Positions 25,958 through 37,768 of a stretch of 64,000 bases of DNA are shown one piece after another (position 1 is the first letter of the stretch; the number at the start of each line of letters is the position of its first letter). The stretch lies in NCBI RefSeq assembly GCF_022899355.1, contig NZ_JALJCK010000001.1, positions 248,001 to 312,000 on the forward strand, in the 5' to 3' direction. Below the pieces are notes generated by a model, which was not told where the DNA came from, did not search any database, and was given only the letters and a program-made list of their open reading frames with translations. The translations under genes were made by a program, and so were the position numbers. The stretch comes from Shinella yambaruensis. Its GTDB lineage: Bacteria > Pseudomonadota > Alphaproteobacteria > Rhizobiales > Rhizobiaceae.

Positions 25958-26980
25958 ATGTCCGACCTGAAACCCTATATCGCCAAGGTCGCCGGGGGCG
26001 CGACACTGGATCGCGAGGACGCCCGCGGCGCCTTCGAGATCATCATGTCCGGCGCCGCCACGCCCTCGCAGATCGGCGGCTTCCTGATGGCGCTGCGCGT
26101 GCGTGGCGAGACCGTCGACGAGATCTACGGCGCCGTCGGCTCGATGCGCGCCCGCATGCTGCCGGTCGATGTTCCCGCCGACGCGATCGACATCGTCGGC
26201 ACGGGCGGCGACGGGGCCGGCACCTACAACATCTCGACGCTCGCGGCGATCATCGTCGCGGGCGCCGGCGTTCCGGTCGCCAAGCACGGCAACCGGGCGC
26301 TGAGCTCGAAATCGGGCACGGCGGACGCCCTCTCCTGCCTCGGCGTCAAGCTGGACATCGGCCCTGCGGAAATCGCGCGCTGCGTGCACGATGCCGGCCT
26401 CGGCTTCATGTTCGCCCAACTGCACCATCCCGCCATGAAGCATGTCGGCCCGTCGCGCGTCGAACTCGGCACGCGCACGATCTTCAACCTGCTCGGCCCG
26501 CTCTCCAATCCCGGCAGCGTCAAGCGCCAGCTCCTCGGCGTCTTCTCGCCGCACTGGCTGCTGCCGATCGCCGAGGTGATGCGCGACCTCGGCTCGGAAA
26601 GCATCTGGGTGGTGCATGGCGAAGGCCTCGACGAGATCACCACGACGGGCACCACCCGGGTCGCCGCCCTCGAGGACGGCAAGATCCGCACCTTCGAGCT
26701 GACGCCTGCCGATTTCGGCCTGCCCCAGGTGGCGCTCGATGACCTGCGCGGCGGCGACGGCGCGCACAATGCGGCCGCCCTCCTCTCCGTGCTCGGCGGC
26801 GCGCACATGCCCTACCGGGACATTTCGCTCGCCAATGCCGCAGCCTCGCTGGTCGTCGCCGGCAAGGCGGAGACGCTGAAGGACGGCATGCGGCTTGCCG
26901 TCGAAGCGCTGGAAAGCGGCCGCGCCTGCACCGTGCTGGAACGCCTTGTCGCGGTTTCCAACGAAGGCAAGGCGGAGTAG
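25958..26980 (+). CDS. trpD: anthranilate phosphoribosyltransferase
   Basis: Second committed step of tryptophan synthesis: transfers phosphoribose from PRPP to anthranilate. 340 residues with the glycosyltransferase family 3 signature [18 protein letters not shown] (about 75-92; PRPP-binding GTGGD), then [14 protein letters not shown] and [23 protein letters not shown] 25958 follows GGGAGACGG. trpC starts 8 bases after the stop, giving a trpDC pair; trpE/G, trpF, trpA and trpB are elsewhere, as is usual in rhizobia where trpEG is separate. Confidence 0.97.
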   Translation: MSDLKPYIAKVAGGATLDREDARGAFEIIMSGAATPSQIGGFLMALRVRGETVDEIYGAVGSMRARMLPVDVPADAIDIVGTGGDGAGTYNISTLAAIIVAGAGVPVAKHGNRALSSKSGTADALSCLGVKLDIGPAEIARCVHDAGLGFMFAQLHHPAMKHVGPSRVELGTRTIFNLLGPLSNPGSVKRQLLGVFSPHWLLPIAEVMRDLGSESIWVVHGEGLDEITTTGTTRVAALEDGKIRTFELTPADFGLPQVALDDLRGGDGAHNAAALLSVLGGAHMPYRDISLANAAASLVVAGKAETLKDGMRLAVEALESGRACTVLERLVAVSNEGKAE

Positions 26981-26988
26981 GATTGTCC

Positions 26989-27804
26989 ATGACCGATATC
27001 CTGAAGAAGATCGAGGCCTACAAGCTGGAGGAGATCGCCGCCGCCAAGGCACGCGTTTCCCCCGCCGAGCTTCGCGCCCGCATCCGCGACCAGGAGCCGC
27101 CGCGCGGCTTCTTCGCCAGCCTCAAGGCGAAGAAGGCCGAGGGCCGCTTCGGCCTCATCGCCGAGATCAAGAAGGCAAGTCCCTCCAAGGGCCTCATCCG
27201 GCCGGATTTCGATCCGCCGGCGCTGGCGAAGGCCTACGAGGCCGGCGGTGCCGCCTGCCTTTCCGTGCTCACGGACACGCCGAGCTTCCAGGGCGCGCCG
27301 GAATTCCTGACGGCGGCGCGTGCGGCCTGTGGCCTGCCGGCGCTGCGCAAGGATTTCATGTTCGACAGCTACCAGGTGCTGGAGGCGCGCGCCTGGGGCG
27401 CCGACTGCATCCTCCTCATCATGGCCTCGCTCGGCGACGACGACGCGAAGAGGCTGGAGGACGCCGCCTTCTCGCTCGGCATGGACGTGCTGATCGAGGT
27501 GCACGACGCGCCGGAAATGGAGCGCGCGCTGAAGCTCAAGTCCAAGCTCGTCGGCATCAACAACCGCAATCTGCGCACCTTCGAGGTGGATCTCGCCGTG
27601 TCTGAAAAGCTCGCCGGCATGGTGCCCGAGGACCGGCTGCTGGTCGGCGAGAGCGGCATCTTCACCCATGCGGATTGCGAACGGCTCGGCAAGGCCGGCA
27701 TCTCCACTTTCCTCGTCGGCGAGAGCCTGATGCGCAAGGACGATGTGGCGGCGGCGACCCGCGAGCTCCTGACCGGCTCCGCCGGCATGCTGGCGGCGGA
27801 ATGA
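26989..27804 (+). CDS. trpC: indole-3-glycerol phosphate synthase
   Basis: TIM-barrel enzyme that closes the indole ring from CdRP. 271 residues: the IGPS signature is [20 protein letters not shown] (catalytic Lys in [10 protein letters not shown], about 52-61), then [27 protein letters not shown] and [14 protein letters not shown]. No trpF is fused. The start at ATG 26989 is preferred over TTG 26983, with GGCGGAG upstream in the end of trpD. moaC follows 13 bases after the stop, so tryptophan and molybdopterin genes are linked, a layout conserved in Rhizobiales. Confidence 0.97.
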   Translation: MTDILKKIEAYKLEEIAAAKARVSPAELRARIRDQEPPRGFFASLKAKKAEGRFGLIAEIKKASPSKGLIRPDFDPPALAKAYEAGGAACLSVLTDTPSFQGAPEFLTAARAACGLPALRKDFMFDSYQVLEARAWGADCILLIMASLGDDDAKRLEDAAFSLGMDVLIEVHDAPEMERALKLKSKLVGINNRNLRTFEVDLAVSEKLAGMVPEDRLLVGESGIFTHADCERLGKAGISTFLVGESLMRKDDVAAATRELLTGSAGMLAAE

Positions 27805-27817
27805 TGGCGGTCGCGCA

Positions 27818-28315
27818 ATGACGGGCGAGGCCCGCACGCTCACCCATATCGACGCCGCCGGGCAAGCCAGCATGGTGGATGTCGGCGACAAGGCAGAGAC
27901 GGTGCGCGTTGCAAGAGCCGAAGGCTTCGTCCGCATGGCGCCGGCGACGCTGGAGCTCATCCTTAGCGGCAATGCCAAGAAGGGCGACGTGATCGGCACG
28001 GCGCGCCTTGCCGGCATCATGGGCGCCAAGCAGACCGCCAGCCTCATCCCGCTCTGCCATCCGCTGATGCTGACCAAGGTGGCCGTGGAGATCTTCGAGG
28101 ACCGCGCCCTGCCGGGCCTGCGCGTCGAGGCGATGGCCAAGCTCACCGGCCGCACCGGTGTCGAGATGGAGGCGCTCACGGCCGTCAGCGTCGCCTGCCT
28201 CACCATCTACGACATGGCCAAGGCCGCCGACCGCGAAATGGAGATAAGCGGCATCCGCCTCGTCGAAAAATCCGGCGGACGCTCCGGCGACTACCGGCGC
28301 GGAGACGCCGGCTGA
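27818..28315 (+). CDS. moaC: cyclic pyranopterin monophosphate synthase
   Basis: With MoaA, converts GTP to cyclic pyranopterin monophosphate for molybdenum cofactor. 165 residues with the MoaC signatures [20 protein letters not shown] near the start (about 12-31), [20 protein letters not shown] (catalytic region) and [20 protein letters not shown], ending GGRSGDYRR. Start ATG 27818. Its stop overlaps the moeA start (TGATG), implying coupled translation. Confidence 0.97.
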   Translation: MTGEARTLTHIDAAGQASMVDVGDKAETVRVARAEGFVRMAPATLELILSGNAKKGDVIGTARLAGIMGAKQTASLIPLCHPLMLTKVAVEIFEDRALPGLRVEAMAKLTGRTGVEMEALTAVSVACLTIYDMAKAADREMEISGIRLVEKSGGRSGDYRRGDAG

Positions 28316-29538
28316 TGTCCCTCCTCAGCGTCGCGGACGCCCTCGACCGCCTGCTTTCCGCCGCCCGGCCGACGCGGCGGACGGAGACGGTTGGGCTGCA
28401 CGAGGCCGACGGCCGCGTGCTCGCCGAAGACATCGCCGCGCGGCTGACGCAGCCGCCCTTCGACAATTCCGCCATGGACGGCTATGCGGTGCGCCATGCG
28501 GACATCGCCGTGCTCGGCTCCGTCCTGTCGGTCGTCGGCCTCTCCTCGGCCGGCCATGCCTTCGAGGGCATCGCGGCGCCCGGCGAGGCGGTGCGCATCT
28601 TCACCGGCGCCCCGCTGCCGGCCTTCGCCGATACCGTTCTGCTGCAGGAAGATGCCGCGGTGCTGGAAGACGGCCGCATCCGCACAACCTTCCTTACCCC
28701 GAAGGGCCGCCACATCCGTCCCCGCGGCCAGGATTTTTCCGAGGGCGAGGTCGTCCTGAAGTCCGGCGACATGCTCGATGCCGGCCGGCTGACCGTGGCG
28801 GCGGCGATGAACCACCCCGTCTTGCCGGTCTATGCCCGCCCCCGCATCGCCCTGCTCGCCACCGGCGACGAGCTCGTCCCGCCCGGCACGCCGCCCGGCG
28901 CCAGCCAGATCATCGCCTCCAACACCTACGGCGTCGCCGCCCTCGCCCGGGAGGCCGGCGCCGAGGTGATCGACCTCGGCATCGTTCGCGACGACAGGCA
29001 GGCGCTGCTGGAGGCCGTGCGCCACGCGCTGACGCAGGATATCGACGTGCTCGTCACGCTCGGCGGCGCCTCCGTCGGGGATTTCGACCTCGTGCAGCCC
29101 GTGCTCGGCGAGGCGGGCATGGAACTCGATTTCTGGCGCATCGCCATGCGCCCGGGAAAACCCCTGATGGTCGGCCGGCTCGGCGCGGTCCAGGTGGTGG
29201 GCCTGCCCGGCAATCCCGTTTCGAGCCTCGTCTGCTCGCATCTCTTCCTCGCCCCCCTCGTGCGCCGCCTCGCCCGCCTGCCGGCGAAAGACCGGCAACA
29301 TCCGGCCGTCGCGGCCGTGCCGCTCAGGGAGAACGACCACCGGCAGGACTATGTCCGCGCGCGCATCGCCCGCGGCCCCGCCGGCGAACTGCTCGTCACG
29401 CCCCTCGACAAGCAGGAATCCTCGATGATGAAGGCCTTCGCCGTCTCCGAAGGCCTGCTCGTGCGCCCGCCCCACGCCCCGGCGGCCCCGGCGGGCACGC
29501 CCTGCACGGTTCTTCTCCTGCGCGAACCTGCCGCCTGA
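28315..29538 (+). CDS. moeA: molybdopterin molybdenumtransferase
   Basis: Inserts molybdenum into adenylylated molybdopterin. 407 residues with the four MoeA domains: the N-terminal motif [15 protein letters not shown] (about 47-61), then [16 protein letters not shown], the MoCF-binding domain with [21 protein letters not shown] and [13 protein letters not shown] (about 245-257), RPGKPLMVG and [13 protein letters not shown], and a C-terminal beta domain. Begins on the last base of the moaC stop. lexA follows about 100 bases later with its own promoter. Confidence 0.97.
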   Translation: MSLLSVADALDRLLSAARPTRRTETVGLHEADGRVLAEDIAARLTQPPFDNSAMDGYAVRHADIAVLGSVLSVVGLSSAGHAFEGIAAPGEAVRIFTGAPLPAFADTVLLQEDAAVLEDGRIRTTFLTPKGRHIRPRGQDFSEGEVVLKSGDMLDAGRLTVAAAMNHPVLPVYARPRIALLATGDELVPPGTPPGASQIIASNTYGVAALAREAGAEVIDLGIVRDDRQALLEAVRHALTQDIDVLVTLGGASVGDFDLVQPVLGEAGMELDFWRIAMRPGKPLMVGRLGAVQVVGLPGNPVSSLVCSHLFLAPLVRRLARLPAKDRQHPAVAAVPLRENDHRQDYVRARIARGPAGELLVTPLDKQESSMMKAFAVSEGLLVRPPHAPAAPAGTPCTVLLLREPAA

Positions 29539-29566
29539 ACAGTACTATTATTGTTTCAGCAACCCC

Positions 29567-29595
29567 TTGCGGAACACATATGGAACAGATAGTGT
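29567..29595 (+). promoter_or_regulatory. lexA promoter with internal LexA (SOS) box
   Basis: GAAC-ACATATG-GAAC at 29572-29586 is an exact match to the alphaproteobacterial SOS box GAAC-N7-GAAC. It lies between TTGCGG (29567-29572, -35-like) and TAGTGT (29590-29595, -10-like) with a 17-base spacer, so LexA binding would block polymerase. A second, 7-of-8 match in the other half-site form, GTTC-N7-GTTT, is at 29598-29612. Confidence 0.82.
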
Positions 29596-29636
29596 CTGTT
29601 CTGGATTTGTTTCACACGATTCTCGGTGGAGGGGCC

Positions 29637-30356
29637 ATGCTCACGCGCAAACAACAGGAACTTCTCCTGTTCATTCATGAACGGATGAAGGAGTCCGGCA
29701 TTCCCCCCTCCTTCGACGAGATGAAGGATGCGCTGGATCTCGCCTCCAAGTCCGGCATCCACCGCCTCATCACGGCGCTGGAGGAGCGCGGCTTCATCCG
29801 GCGCCTGCCGAACCGGGCCCGCGCGCTGGAGGTGATCAAGCTCCCCGAGGCCTATACCCAGAGCCTGCAGCCGCGCCGCGGCTTTTCGCCGGCGGTCATC
29901 GAGGGCAGCCGCGGCAAGCAGGCCCCGGCCGCCGCCCCGCCGCAGCGCACGCCGATCGCGGAGATCCCGTCTTCCGTCTCCGTACCGGTCATGGGCCGCA
30001 TCGCCGCCGGCGTGCCGATCTCCGCCATCCAGAACAACACGCATGACATCACCGTGCCGGCCGAGATGATCGGCAACGGCGAGCACTATGCGCTGGAGGT
30101 CAAGGGCGACTCGATGATCGAGGCCGGCATTCTCGACGGCGACACGGTCATCATCCGCAATGCCAGCAGCGCCAATCCCGGTGAAATCATCGTGGCGCTT
30201 GTCGACGACGAGGAGGCGACCTTGAAGCGCTTCCGCCGCAAGGGCGCGTCCATCGCGCTCGAAGCGGCAAACCCAGCCTACGAGACCCGCATCTTCGGGC
30301 CGGACCGCGTGAAGATCCAGGGCAAGCTGGTCGGCCTCATCCGCCGCTACAACTGA
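29637..30356 (+). CDS. lexA: SOS-response transcriptional repressor LexA
   Basis: Represses DNA-damage genes and is inactivated by RecA-stimulated self-cleavage. 239 residues, typical for alphaproteobacteria. N-terminal winged helix ([36 protein letters not shown]), a variable linker (about 75-110), cleavage site Ala124-Gly125 in GRIAAGVP, catalytic Ser159 in [10 protein letters not shown] and Lys197 in [11 protein letters not shown] 29637 after GGTGGAGGGG is the start; the frame open upstream is promoter. Autoregulation is shown by the SOS box upstream. Its last 10 bases overlap the 3' end of convergent comEC. Confidence 0.97.
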   Translation: MLTRKQQELLLFIHERMKESGIPPSFDEMKDALDLASKSGIHRLITALEERGFIRRLPNRARALEVIKLPEAYTQSLQPRRGFSPAVIEGSRGKQAPAAAPPQRTPIAEIPSSVSVPVMGRIAAGVPISAIQNNTHDITVPAEMIGNGEHYALEVKGDSMIEAGILDGDTVIIRNASSANPGEIIVALVDDEEATLKRFRRKGASIALEAANPAYETRIFGPDRVKIQGKLVGLIRRYN

Positions 30357-32803
30357 TCTTTCGGAAGATCGAAGGTGCCGCTGCGCCAGTCATAGGTGCG
30401 ATGGCGGGACCACGGCCGGTTTAGGCTTTCGACGGCCGGCGTGATATCGGCCCCGGAGAGAGCGCCGGATGCGCCCTCAGGATCCGGCCGGATCTCGAGG
30501 GCGCCGGTTCGCCTCAGATGACGCGCCGTCACCAGGCGGGCGCCCGAACGGCAGACCTCCAGCCGGAGGGCAAAGGGAACGACGACGAGATCGGCGGCGT
30601 CGCAGGCCGTGCCCAGGAAGGCGACGTCGTCGAGGGTGACGATCCGCCAGCCGCTCGGCGAGACGGCGGCGCAGAATGCCTTTGCCTCGCAGACGAAATT
30701 GTCGCCCTCTCTCGCCGCCGTGAAAGCCGCGGCCATGGCGTCCCTCGCCTTTTGCCGGTCGGCCTTGCGCCGGGGCCGTTTCCGGTCTCCGGTTGCGCCG
30801 GACGGCTCGCCCGTTTCCTCGATAGTCAATCCCGCGCTCCGTCGGATGTCCGGTTTTGCAAGATCGCCGAGCCGGAGGGCGCGCCGCCACTGCGCATAGA
30901 TGAAGTCCGGCGGCCGCGCGCGGTTCGTCGCGACGGTTTCGCCACGAAGGATGGCGACGAGACGGCCGTCCTCCGACACCAGCGCCTCCGGCGCATCGCG
31001 TCCGGCCGGCCAGCAGGCGATGGCGAGGCCGAGGCCGGCGAGCAGCGTTCCCGCATGGCGCAGCCGCGTGCGCAGGATGCAGACAAGGCCGCCGCCGAGG
31101 CCGACCAGCAGGAAGGCGGCGGGCGCAATGCGGCCGGTGACGATCTCGCCCTTCCAGCTCGCGACCCATGTCGAAAGGGCGATCATCCACTCGATGCCCT
31201 TGCCCATGATCGCGAAAGGCACCGCATCGAGGCCGAGGGGCATCAAGAGCACGGCGACGAGACCGAAGGGCATGACGACGGCGCTGATGACGGGCATGGC
31301 GAGCAGGTTGCCGGCCAGCCCGTAGGCCGGGATGCGGTGGAAGTGGCCGATGGAATAGATCAGGGTCGAGAACCCGCCGATCAGCGAGGACAGCATGAGC
31401 CCGCCGAAGAAGCGGCCGAGCGCACCGCCGAAGAGTTTCAGGCGCCCTCCCCCGTCCTCCCGCCGGACGGGGCGTTCGCGCCAGGCCGCATAGCCGGCGA
31501 CGAGCCCGAGCGTCGCCGCATAGGACATCTGGAAGCCGGGATTGGTGACGGCGGACGGCGTCGCGACCAGGATGAGGATCGCCGAAAGTGCCACGTTGCG
31601 CAGGCTGATCGCGGACCGGCCGAACAGCACAGCGACCAGCATGACGCAGATCATGATCCAGGAACGCACGGCGGAGATCGCGCCGCCCGAGACGAGGATG
31701 TAGAGCGTCACCATGACGAGCGCCCCGGCGGCGGCGATCTTCTTGGCGGGATAACGCTCGGAGAAGCCCGGGATCAACGCCATCACGACGCGCGCGCCGA
31801 CGAGGAAGGTGCCGGCGGCCAGCACCATGTTGAGCCCGGAAATGGCGAGCACATGGGCAAGCCCGGCCTGCCGCAGCGCCTCCACCGTCTCCACGCCGAT
31901 CGCCCGCTGCTCGGCCGTCACCAGGGCCGCGGCGATCGCCCCGGCATCGCCTCCAATGCGGCCGCGGATGTGCTCGGTGAGGTTGTTGCGCCATGTGGCG
32001 ATCTCCTGCCGGATCCGGTCGGCAAGCCCCGGATCGGCCACCGCGGCCGTGCCCGGCGCGCGGTAGAAATAGCCGACCGCCCCGGTGCCGGCGAAATACG
32101 CGTCGAAGGCGAAGTCGTTGAGACCCGAAAGCGCCGGGCCGGAGGGCGGCCCGAGCCGGGCGCGCCCGGTTATGCCGCCGCCGATCGGGATCGGCGCGTG
32201 CCGGCTGCGGGCCAGCAGCGTCACCACGGCGGGTTGCCGCTTCAGCACGGGATCGCGCGTCGCATCGAGCGCGATGCGATAACGGATCGCGCCGCGTTCA
32301 TCGCTTTCGCGCGAGAGCACGCGGCCACGGATCTCGGTGGTGACCGGCGCGTCGAGGATGACCGTGCCGAGCCGGGCGCTTTCAAGCGCGGCCAGCAGCA
32401 TGCCGGCGGGAACGAGAAACGCCGCGGCGGCCACAAGCGCGACCCAGTCTTCCCGGTGGCGCAGGCGCCAGGCCGGCCAGAAGGCGAGTGAGGCGGAGAG
32501 GAGCATGGCAAGAAGCGGCGGATCGGAGGCGACGGCAAACCAGAAAGCGGCCCCGGCGCCGAGAAAGACCGGAACGAAGAGGAAGAAGTGGCCGTGGGCG
32601 CGCTCCTCCGCAAGGGCGGCCGCGCCCGCCTGCCGCGCGGCAGGCGCGCCCCGGAGACGCATTGCCGCGTGCCGCATGCCGGAAAACACGGACCCGTTGC
32701 GCGGCCCGTAAACCGGGGTCGGCAGGCGGGCGCCATCAGGCACCGCCCGCCAGGCATCGGCCTCGGGCACTTCCCGCCGTTCTGCGACGTCGGCTTTCTC
32801 CAT
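30347..32803 (-). CDS. comEC: ComEC/Rec2 family competence-related membrane protein
   Basis: Polytopic inner-membrane protein; in naturally competent bacteria it forms the channel for single-stranded DNA uptake. About 818 residues from ATG 32803: an early pair of hydrophobic segments, a DUF4131-like OB domain ([18 protein letters not shown]), then the competence core with [17 protein letters not shown], many membrane segments to about 610, and a C-terminal tail. I see no HxHxDH metallo-beta-lactamase motif in the tail, so that domain is degenerate or absent, as in many alphaproteobacteria. A TTG at 32839 is an alternative start. Competence in this organism is not implied. Divergent from gltA. 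Confidence 0.88.
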   Translation of the reverse strand: MEKADVAERREVPEADAWRAVPDGARLPTPVYGPRNGSVFSGMRHAAMRLRGAPAARQAGAAALAEERAHGHFFLFVPVFLGAGAAFWFAVASDPPLLAMLLSASLAFWPAWRLRHREDWVALVAAAAFLVPAGMLLAALESARLGTVILDAPVTTEIRGRVLSRESDERGAIRYRIALDATRDPVLKRQPAVVTLLARSRHAPIPIGGGITGRARLGPPSGPALSGLNDFAFDAYFAGTGAVGYFYRAPGTAAVADPGLADRIRQEIATWRNNLTEHIRGRIGGDAGAIAAALVTAEQRAIGVETVEALRQAGLAHVLAISGLNMVLAAGTFLVGARVVMALIPGFSERYPAKKIAAAGALVMVTLYILVSGGAISAVRSWIMICVMLVAVLFGRSAISLRNVALSAILILVATPSAVTNPGFQMSYAATLGLVAGYAAWRERPVRREDGGGRLKLFGGALGRFFGGLMLSSLIGGFSTLIYSIGHFHRIPAYGLAGNLLAMPVISAVVMPFGLVAVLLMPLGLDAVPFAIMGKGIEWMIALSTWVASWKGEIVTGRIAPAAFLLVGLGGGLVCILRTRLRHAGTLLAGLGLAIACWPAGRDAPEALVSEDGRLVAILRGETVATNRARPPDFIYAQWRRALRLGDLAKPDIRRSAGLTIEETGEPSGATGDRKRPRRKADRQKARDAMAAAFTAAREGDNFVCEAKAFCAAVSPSGWRIVTLDDVAFLGTACDAADLVVVPFALRLEVCRSGARLVTARHLRRTGALEIRPDPEGASGALSGADITPAVESLNRPWSRHRTYDWRSGTFDLPKDQL

Positions 32804-33110
32804 GATCGCGGCCCCGCCCGTCCGGACCTCATCATGCAATCGAACGGAAGAATATTCAATCAGCAGTAGCCGCCGCAGATGCTAAGCCAAACAGAAAGGA
32901 TGCCACCTCCGCATTTAATGAAACACGCGCAAAAGTTGCTTGAAACTTGTTGGAAAGGGTAGATATTGCGTTGCCGGAAAGCCTGTTTTCGCAATGCACA
33001 ATTTGCCTTTGGTCTCGCTTGGCATGCAAACGCAAATGGGCTAGCAAAACGAGCATGTTCATGGTTCCGGCACAACCTCGTGCCGCCATTGGAAACAACG
33101 GAGGATCGTT
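32804..33110. other. divergent promoter region comEC / gltA
   Basis: 307 bases, less GC-rich than the genes. A loose -35-like TTGAAA at 32940 with A/T-rich sequence near 32963 could serve gltA, but no element is strong enough to call. No small gene is supported. Confidence 0.5.
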
Positions 33111-34400
<1,290 letters not shown>

Positions 34401-34418
34401 TCTCAGCAGATATCCATG

Positions 34419-34452
34419 AAAAAGCCCGGTCAGTTTCGACCGGGCTTTTTTG
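34419..34452. terminator. bidirectional terminator shared by gltA and lpxB
   Basis: AAAGCCCGGTC / GACCGGGCTTT stem with T run on the right and A run on the left. The lpxB stop codon (34430-34432) lies inside the stem, so the end of lpxB is coded within the gltA terminator. Confidence 0.88.
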
Positions 34453-35608
34453 TTGTAAGAAGATCGAGGATGACCGCCGCGCCGGTCTCGCCGGGCGGCC
34501 TTCCGGTCTGCATGCGTTCGTGCACGAGGTCGTAGCCTTCCAGCATGGCGCGGCGCTGCATCGTCTCCTGCGAAAGCCGCTCGAACCAGCGGGTCAGGCT
34601 GCCGGGGCGCACCATGTCGTTCAGGTATTCCGGCACGACGGCATAGTCGGCGATGATGTTGGGGATCGCCGCCGTCCAGATTCTCACCTTGCCGAGGAAG
34701 AGGTTGGCGAGCCAGTCGAAACGATAGGTCGAGACGACCGGCACGCGGGCGAGCGCCAGTTCGAGGATGACGGTGCCGGATGCCGCAATCGCCGCATCGG
34801 CCTCGGTGAAGGCCTGCCACTTCTGCGCGGCGGACACGGTGATCTGCGGCTTCACCGGCCAGTCCGCCGTCAGCTTTCGCACCAGCGCTTCCTGCCGCGG
34901 CACGGTGGGCAGGAGGAAGCGCGTGCCGGGGTTTCGCGCGGTGATCTCCCGTGCGGCCTCGCCGAAGACCGGCAGCAGGCGGGTGATTTCGGTGCCGCGC
35001 GAGCCGGGAAGCAGCAGGCAGACGCGCTCGCCGGGCGCCCGCTCGGCGCGGGCAAGGCGCGCGGCGCGGATGTGCCGGATATCGGGATCGCCGATCAGCC
35101 GGTGGCCGACATAGGTCGTCGCCGGGCCGCCGAGCCGCTCCATCACGGCCGGCTCGAACGGCAGGAGGGCGAGGACGTGGTCGACATAGGCGCGCATGCG
35201 CGGCGCGCGCTCTTCCTTCCAGGCCCAGACGCTCGGGCAGACATAGTTGACGACCGGCAGGTCCGGCAGTGCCTTGCGCACACGGCGCGCCACGCGGTGG
35301 GTGAAGTCCGGGCTGTCGATGATAACAAGCGCGTCCGGTCGCGCGGCGATCAGGGCATCGGCCGTCTGGCGAATGCGGCGGATGAGCGATGGCAGGCGTT
35401 TCAGCACCTGCGAGATTCCCATGATGGAGAGTTCGGAGAAATCGAACAGGGATTGAAGCCCCTGCCGCTCCAGTGCCTCGCCGCCGACGCCGACGAGCGC
35501 GACCGGGCCGGCATGGGCAACCCGCAAGGCCGCGATCAGGTCGCCGCCGAGGAGATCGCCGGAAATCTCGCCGGCAACGACGCCGATCGTCAGGGGTCTT
35601 TCCGTCAT
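34430..35608 (-). CDS. lpxB: lipid-A-disaccharide synthase
   Basis: Peripheral membrane glycosyltransferase (GT19) that joins lipid X and UDP-diacylglucosamine. 392 residues: N-terminal IGVVAGEISGDLLGGDLI (about 7-24), then FSELSIMGISQVLKRLP, IIDSPDFTHRVARRV, CPSVWAWKEERAPRM, the sugar-nucleotide region LLPGSRGTEI and AASGTVILELALARVP. Start at ATG 35608 overlaps the lpxI stop by four bases. Last gene of the lipid A group; the final codons are inside a terminator. Confidence 0.96.
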   Translation of the reverse strand: MTERPLTIGVVAGEISGDLLGGDLIAALRVAHAGPVALVGVGGEALERQGLQSLFDFSELSIMGISQVLKRLPSLIRRIRQTADALIAARPDALVIIDSPDFTHRVARRVRKALPDLPVVNYVCPSVWAWKEERAPRMRAYVDHVLALLPFEPAVMERLGGPATTYVGHRLIGDPDIRHIRAARLARAERAPGERVCLLLPGSRGTEITRLLPVFGEAAREITARNPGTRFLLPTVPRQEALVRKLTADWPVKPQITVSAAQKWQAFTEADAAIAASGTVILELALARVPVVSTYRFDWLANLFLGKVRIWTAAIPNIIADYAVVPEYLNDMVRPGSLTRWFERLSQETMQRRAMLEGYDLVHERMQTGRPPGETGAAVILDLLTTKKPGRN

Positions 35609-36483
35609 TGCCGCATCTCCGCCCTGTCCGGCACGATGCCGGTCACGAACAGGCCGTTCGCATCCGCTTCGGCAACGAGCGCCGCGCGCTCCAGCACCAG
35701 CGAGCGCCCCGCCTCCACCGCAATCCCCGCTAGGCCGGCGGCGCGGGCGCGGCGCAGGGTTTCCACGCCGATCGACGGCAGGTCGGCGCGCAGGTCCTGC
35801 TCCGGCTTGCAGAGCTTGACGAGCACGCCCTTGCGGCGCGCGGAGATGCGCCCGGCCGCGCGCAGGCCCGCCACCCGCTCCAGCATCGCATCCGTGCCCT
35901 CCGCCCCCTCCAGCGCCACCACGCGCCCGCCGAGCGCGACGGCGCCCTGCCCCACGTCGAGGCGGCCGAGCGCCAGCGCCGCGGCGGCGGCGGCGGCGAT
36001 ATCGGCCTCGGCGGCCGCATCCGGGGCGACGGCGCCGAGCGGGCCTTCGCTGCCGAGCAGGTCCGGCACGATGTTATGCGCGCCGACGACACGCACCCCC
36101 TCGGCCTCGATCAGCCGGATGACCATCTTCAGCACCGCATCGTCGCCGCCCTTCAGCAGGGTGCGGATGATGGAGGGCACGGCGGCAAGGGCCTTCAGCG
36201 GCGCATGGATGTCCCGCCATTCCGGCCGGCGCCGGACGGAGCCCGACAGCACGGCCCGGCCGATGCCCTTCGCCCGGAAGGCTGCGCCGATGCCGGCATA
36301 GTTGCCGATGGAGATGACCTGGTGCTCGAAGCCGGACCAGTCCGGGCTGGCTTCGTCGCGCAGCGCCAGGATGTAGGGATCCTCGCCACGGGCGCGGGCC
36401 GCATCCGCGACATAGCGCGGCAGGAGGCCTCCGCCGGCGATGATGGCCAGCCGGTCGCGCGCGAGGGGCCGGCTGTCCGCCAT
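35605..36483 (-). CDS. lpxI: UDP-2,3-diacylglucosamine diphosphatase LpxI
   Basis: Cleaves UDP-diacylglucosamine to lipid X; the alphaproteobacterial replacement for LpxH. 292 residues (DUF1009): N-terminal LAIIAGGGLLPRYVADAARA (about 12-31), middle LKALAAVPSIIRTLLKGGDD and C-terminal VLVKLCKPEQDLRADLPSIG with GIAVEAGRSLVLER. The catalytic Asp of the family is in the last segment. Sits between lpxA (5-base gap) and lpxB (ATGA overlap), exactly where the pathway step belongs. Confidence 0.94.
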   Translation of the reverse strand: MADSRPLARDRLAIIAGGGLLPRYVADAARARGEDPYILALRDEASPDWSGFEHQVISIGNYAGIGAAFRAKGIGRAVLSGSVRRRPEWRDIHAPLKALAAVPSIIRTLLKGGDDAVLKMVIRLIEAEGVRVVGAHNIVPDLLGSEGPLGAVAPDAAAEADIAAAAAAALALGRLDVGQGAVALGGRVVALEGAEGTDAMLERVAGLRAAGRISARRKGVLVKLCKPEQDLRADLPSIGVETLRRARAAGLAGIAVEAGRSLVLERAALVAEADANGLFVTGIVPDRAEMRQ

Positions 36484-36488
36484 GCCGC

Positions 36489-37298
36489 TCAGGCCTTGCC
36501 GCGGTTCGGCGAGGAGAGCGCGCGGTCGCTTTCGGCGGCGATGAAATCGAGGATGTGCATGACGGGCACGCTGTTCGCATAATCCGCGCGGATCGCGGCC
36601 GCATTGGCGCGGATCGAGCCCTCGCCTTCGAAAATCTGCTTGAAGGCGCGGCGGACCTCGTGGATCGCCGCCTTCTCCATGCCCGCCCGGCTCATGCCCA
36701 CGACGTTGAGACCGCCGAGGATGCCCGGATTGCCGTTCAGCATGCCATAGGGGATGACGTCATAGGCGACCGCCGAAAGGCCGCCGATGAAGGCCTGACG
36801 GCCGATGCGGGTGAACTGGTGCACCGCCGAGCCGCCGCCGAGGATCACCCGGTCCTCGACGGTCACATGGCCGGCGAGCATGACATTGTTCGACAGGATG
36901 ATGTGGCTGCCGAGCTGGCAGTCATGCGCGACATGCGAATTGGCGAGGAACAGGTTGTGGCTGCCGACGACGGTCTTGCCGCCGCCTTCGGTCGTGCCGG
37001 TGTTCATCGTCACGCCTTCGCGGATGACGCACATCTCGCCGACGGAAAGCGTCGTCTCGGCGCCGTCGTGATGCACGCTCTGCGGATCGCCGCCGATGAC
37101 GGCATTGGCGAAGATGCGCGTGCCGCGGCCGATATCCGTGCGGCCCGTGACCACCACATGCGTCAGAAGCTCCACGCCATCGCCGAGAACGACCTTGGGC
37201 CCGACATGGCAGAAGGGTCCCACGACGACGTTCTCACCGATGATCGCCCCGTCCTCGATGACGGAGAGCGGGTGGATCTTCGCGCTGGCGGCAATCAT
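36489..37298 (-). CDS. lpxA: acyl-ACP-UDP-GlcNAc O-acyltransferase
   Basis: First step of lipid A synthesis: moves a hydroxyacyl chain from ACP to UDP-GlcNAc made by GlmU. 269 residues. The first two thirds are left-handed beta-helix hexapeptide repeats ([20 protein letters not shown]), with the catalytic His125 in [10 protein letters not shown] and [20 protein letters not shown], followed by the C-terminal helical domain ([20 protein letters not shown]). Lies 2 bases downstream of fabZ. Confidence 0.97.
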   Translation of the reverse strand: MIAASAKIHPLSVIEDGAIIGENVVVGPFCHVGPKVVLGDGVELLTHVVVTGRTDIGRGTRIFANAVIGGDPQSVHHDGAETTLSVGEMCVIREGVTMNTGTTEGGGKTVVGSHNLFLANSHVAHDCQLGSHIILSNNVMLAGHVTVEDRVILGGGSAVHQFTRIGRQAFIGGLSAVAYDVIPYGMLNGNPGILGGLNVVGMSRAGMEKAAIHEVRRAFKQIFEGEGSIRANAAAIRADYANSVPVMHILDFIAAESDRALSSPNRGKA

Positions 37299-37300
37299 GA

Positions 37301-37768
37301 TCAGGCGTCTTCCTTCTTGACGATCATCGCGCCGATATCAGCTTCCGCGACGAGTTGCCCATCAACTTTTGCGTCGCAGTGAAACTTCCAGATATTGCCG
37401 CGCTGCTTCTGCTTGGCGACGTGGAATTCGACGCGGTCGCCGGGCACGACCGGCTTGCGGAAGCGCGCATTGTCGATCGTCATGAAGTAGACGAGATTGG
37501 TGCCCGCGCGCGTCTTGCGGGCGCAGATCGCGCCGGCCGTCTGCGCCATGCCCTCGATGAGCAGCACGCCCGGCATGATCGGGTGATCGGGGAAATGGCC
37601 CATGAACTGCGGCTCGTTGACCGTGACGTTCTTGATGCCGATGGCCGAATCGTCGCCGTCGATGTCGACGATCTTGTCGACGAGCAGGAATGGATAGCGA
37701 TGAGGAAGCAACGTCAGGATCTCACGCAGATCAGCCACGCCGAGCGTCGCCTTGGTCTCTTCACTCAT
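37301..37768 (-). CDS. fabZ: 3-hydroxyacyl-ACP dehydratase FabZ
   Basis: Hot-dog fold dehydratase of fatty acid synthesis; competes with LpxA/LpxD for hydroxyacyl-ACP, so its place in this operon balances phospholipid and lipid A. 155 residues with catalytic His58 in [12 protein letters not shown] and Glu72 in LLIEGMAQ. Start at ATG 37768 ([18 protein letters not shown]) fits the family; the open frame upstream is lpxD coding sequence in another frame. Its first 8 bases overlap the end of lpxD. Confidence 0.97.
   Translation of the reverse strand: MSEETKATLGVADLREILTLLPHRYPFLLVDKIVDIDGDDSAIGIKNVTVNEPQFMGHFPDHPIMPGVLLIEGMAQTAGAICARKTRAGTNLVYFMTIDNARFRKPVVPGDRVEFHVAKQKQRGNIWKFHCDAKVDGQLVAEADIGAMIVKKEDA

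Noticed and set aside
30347-32803. Evidence for natural competence
   Set aside because: comEC alone is widespread in non-competent bacteria, and no comEA, comF, dprA or pilus genes are in the window.
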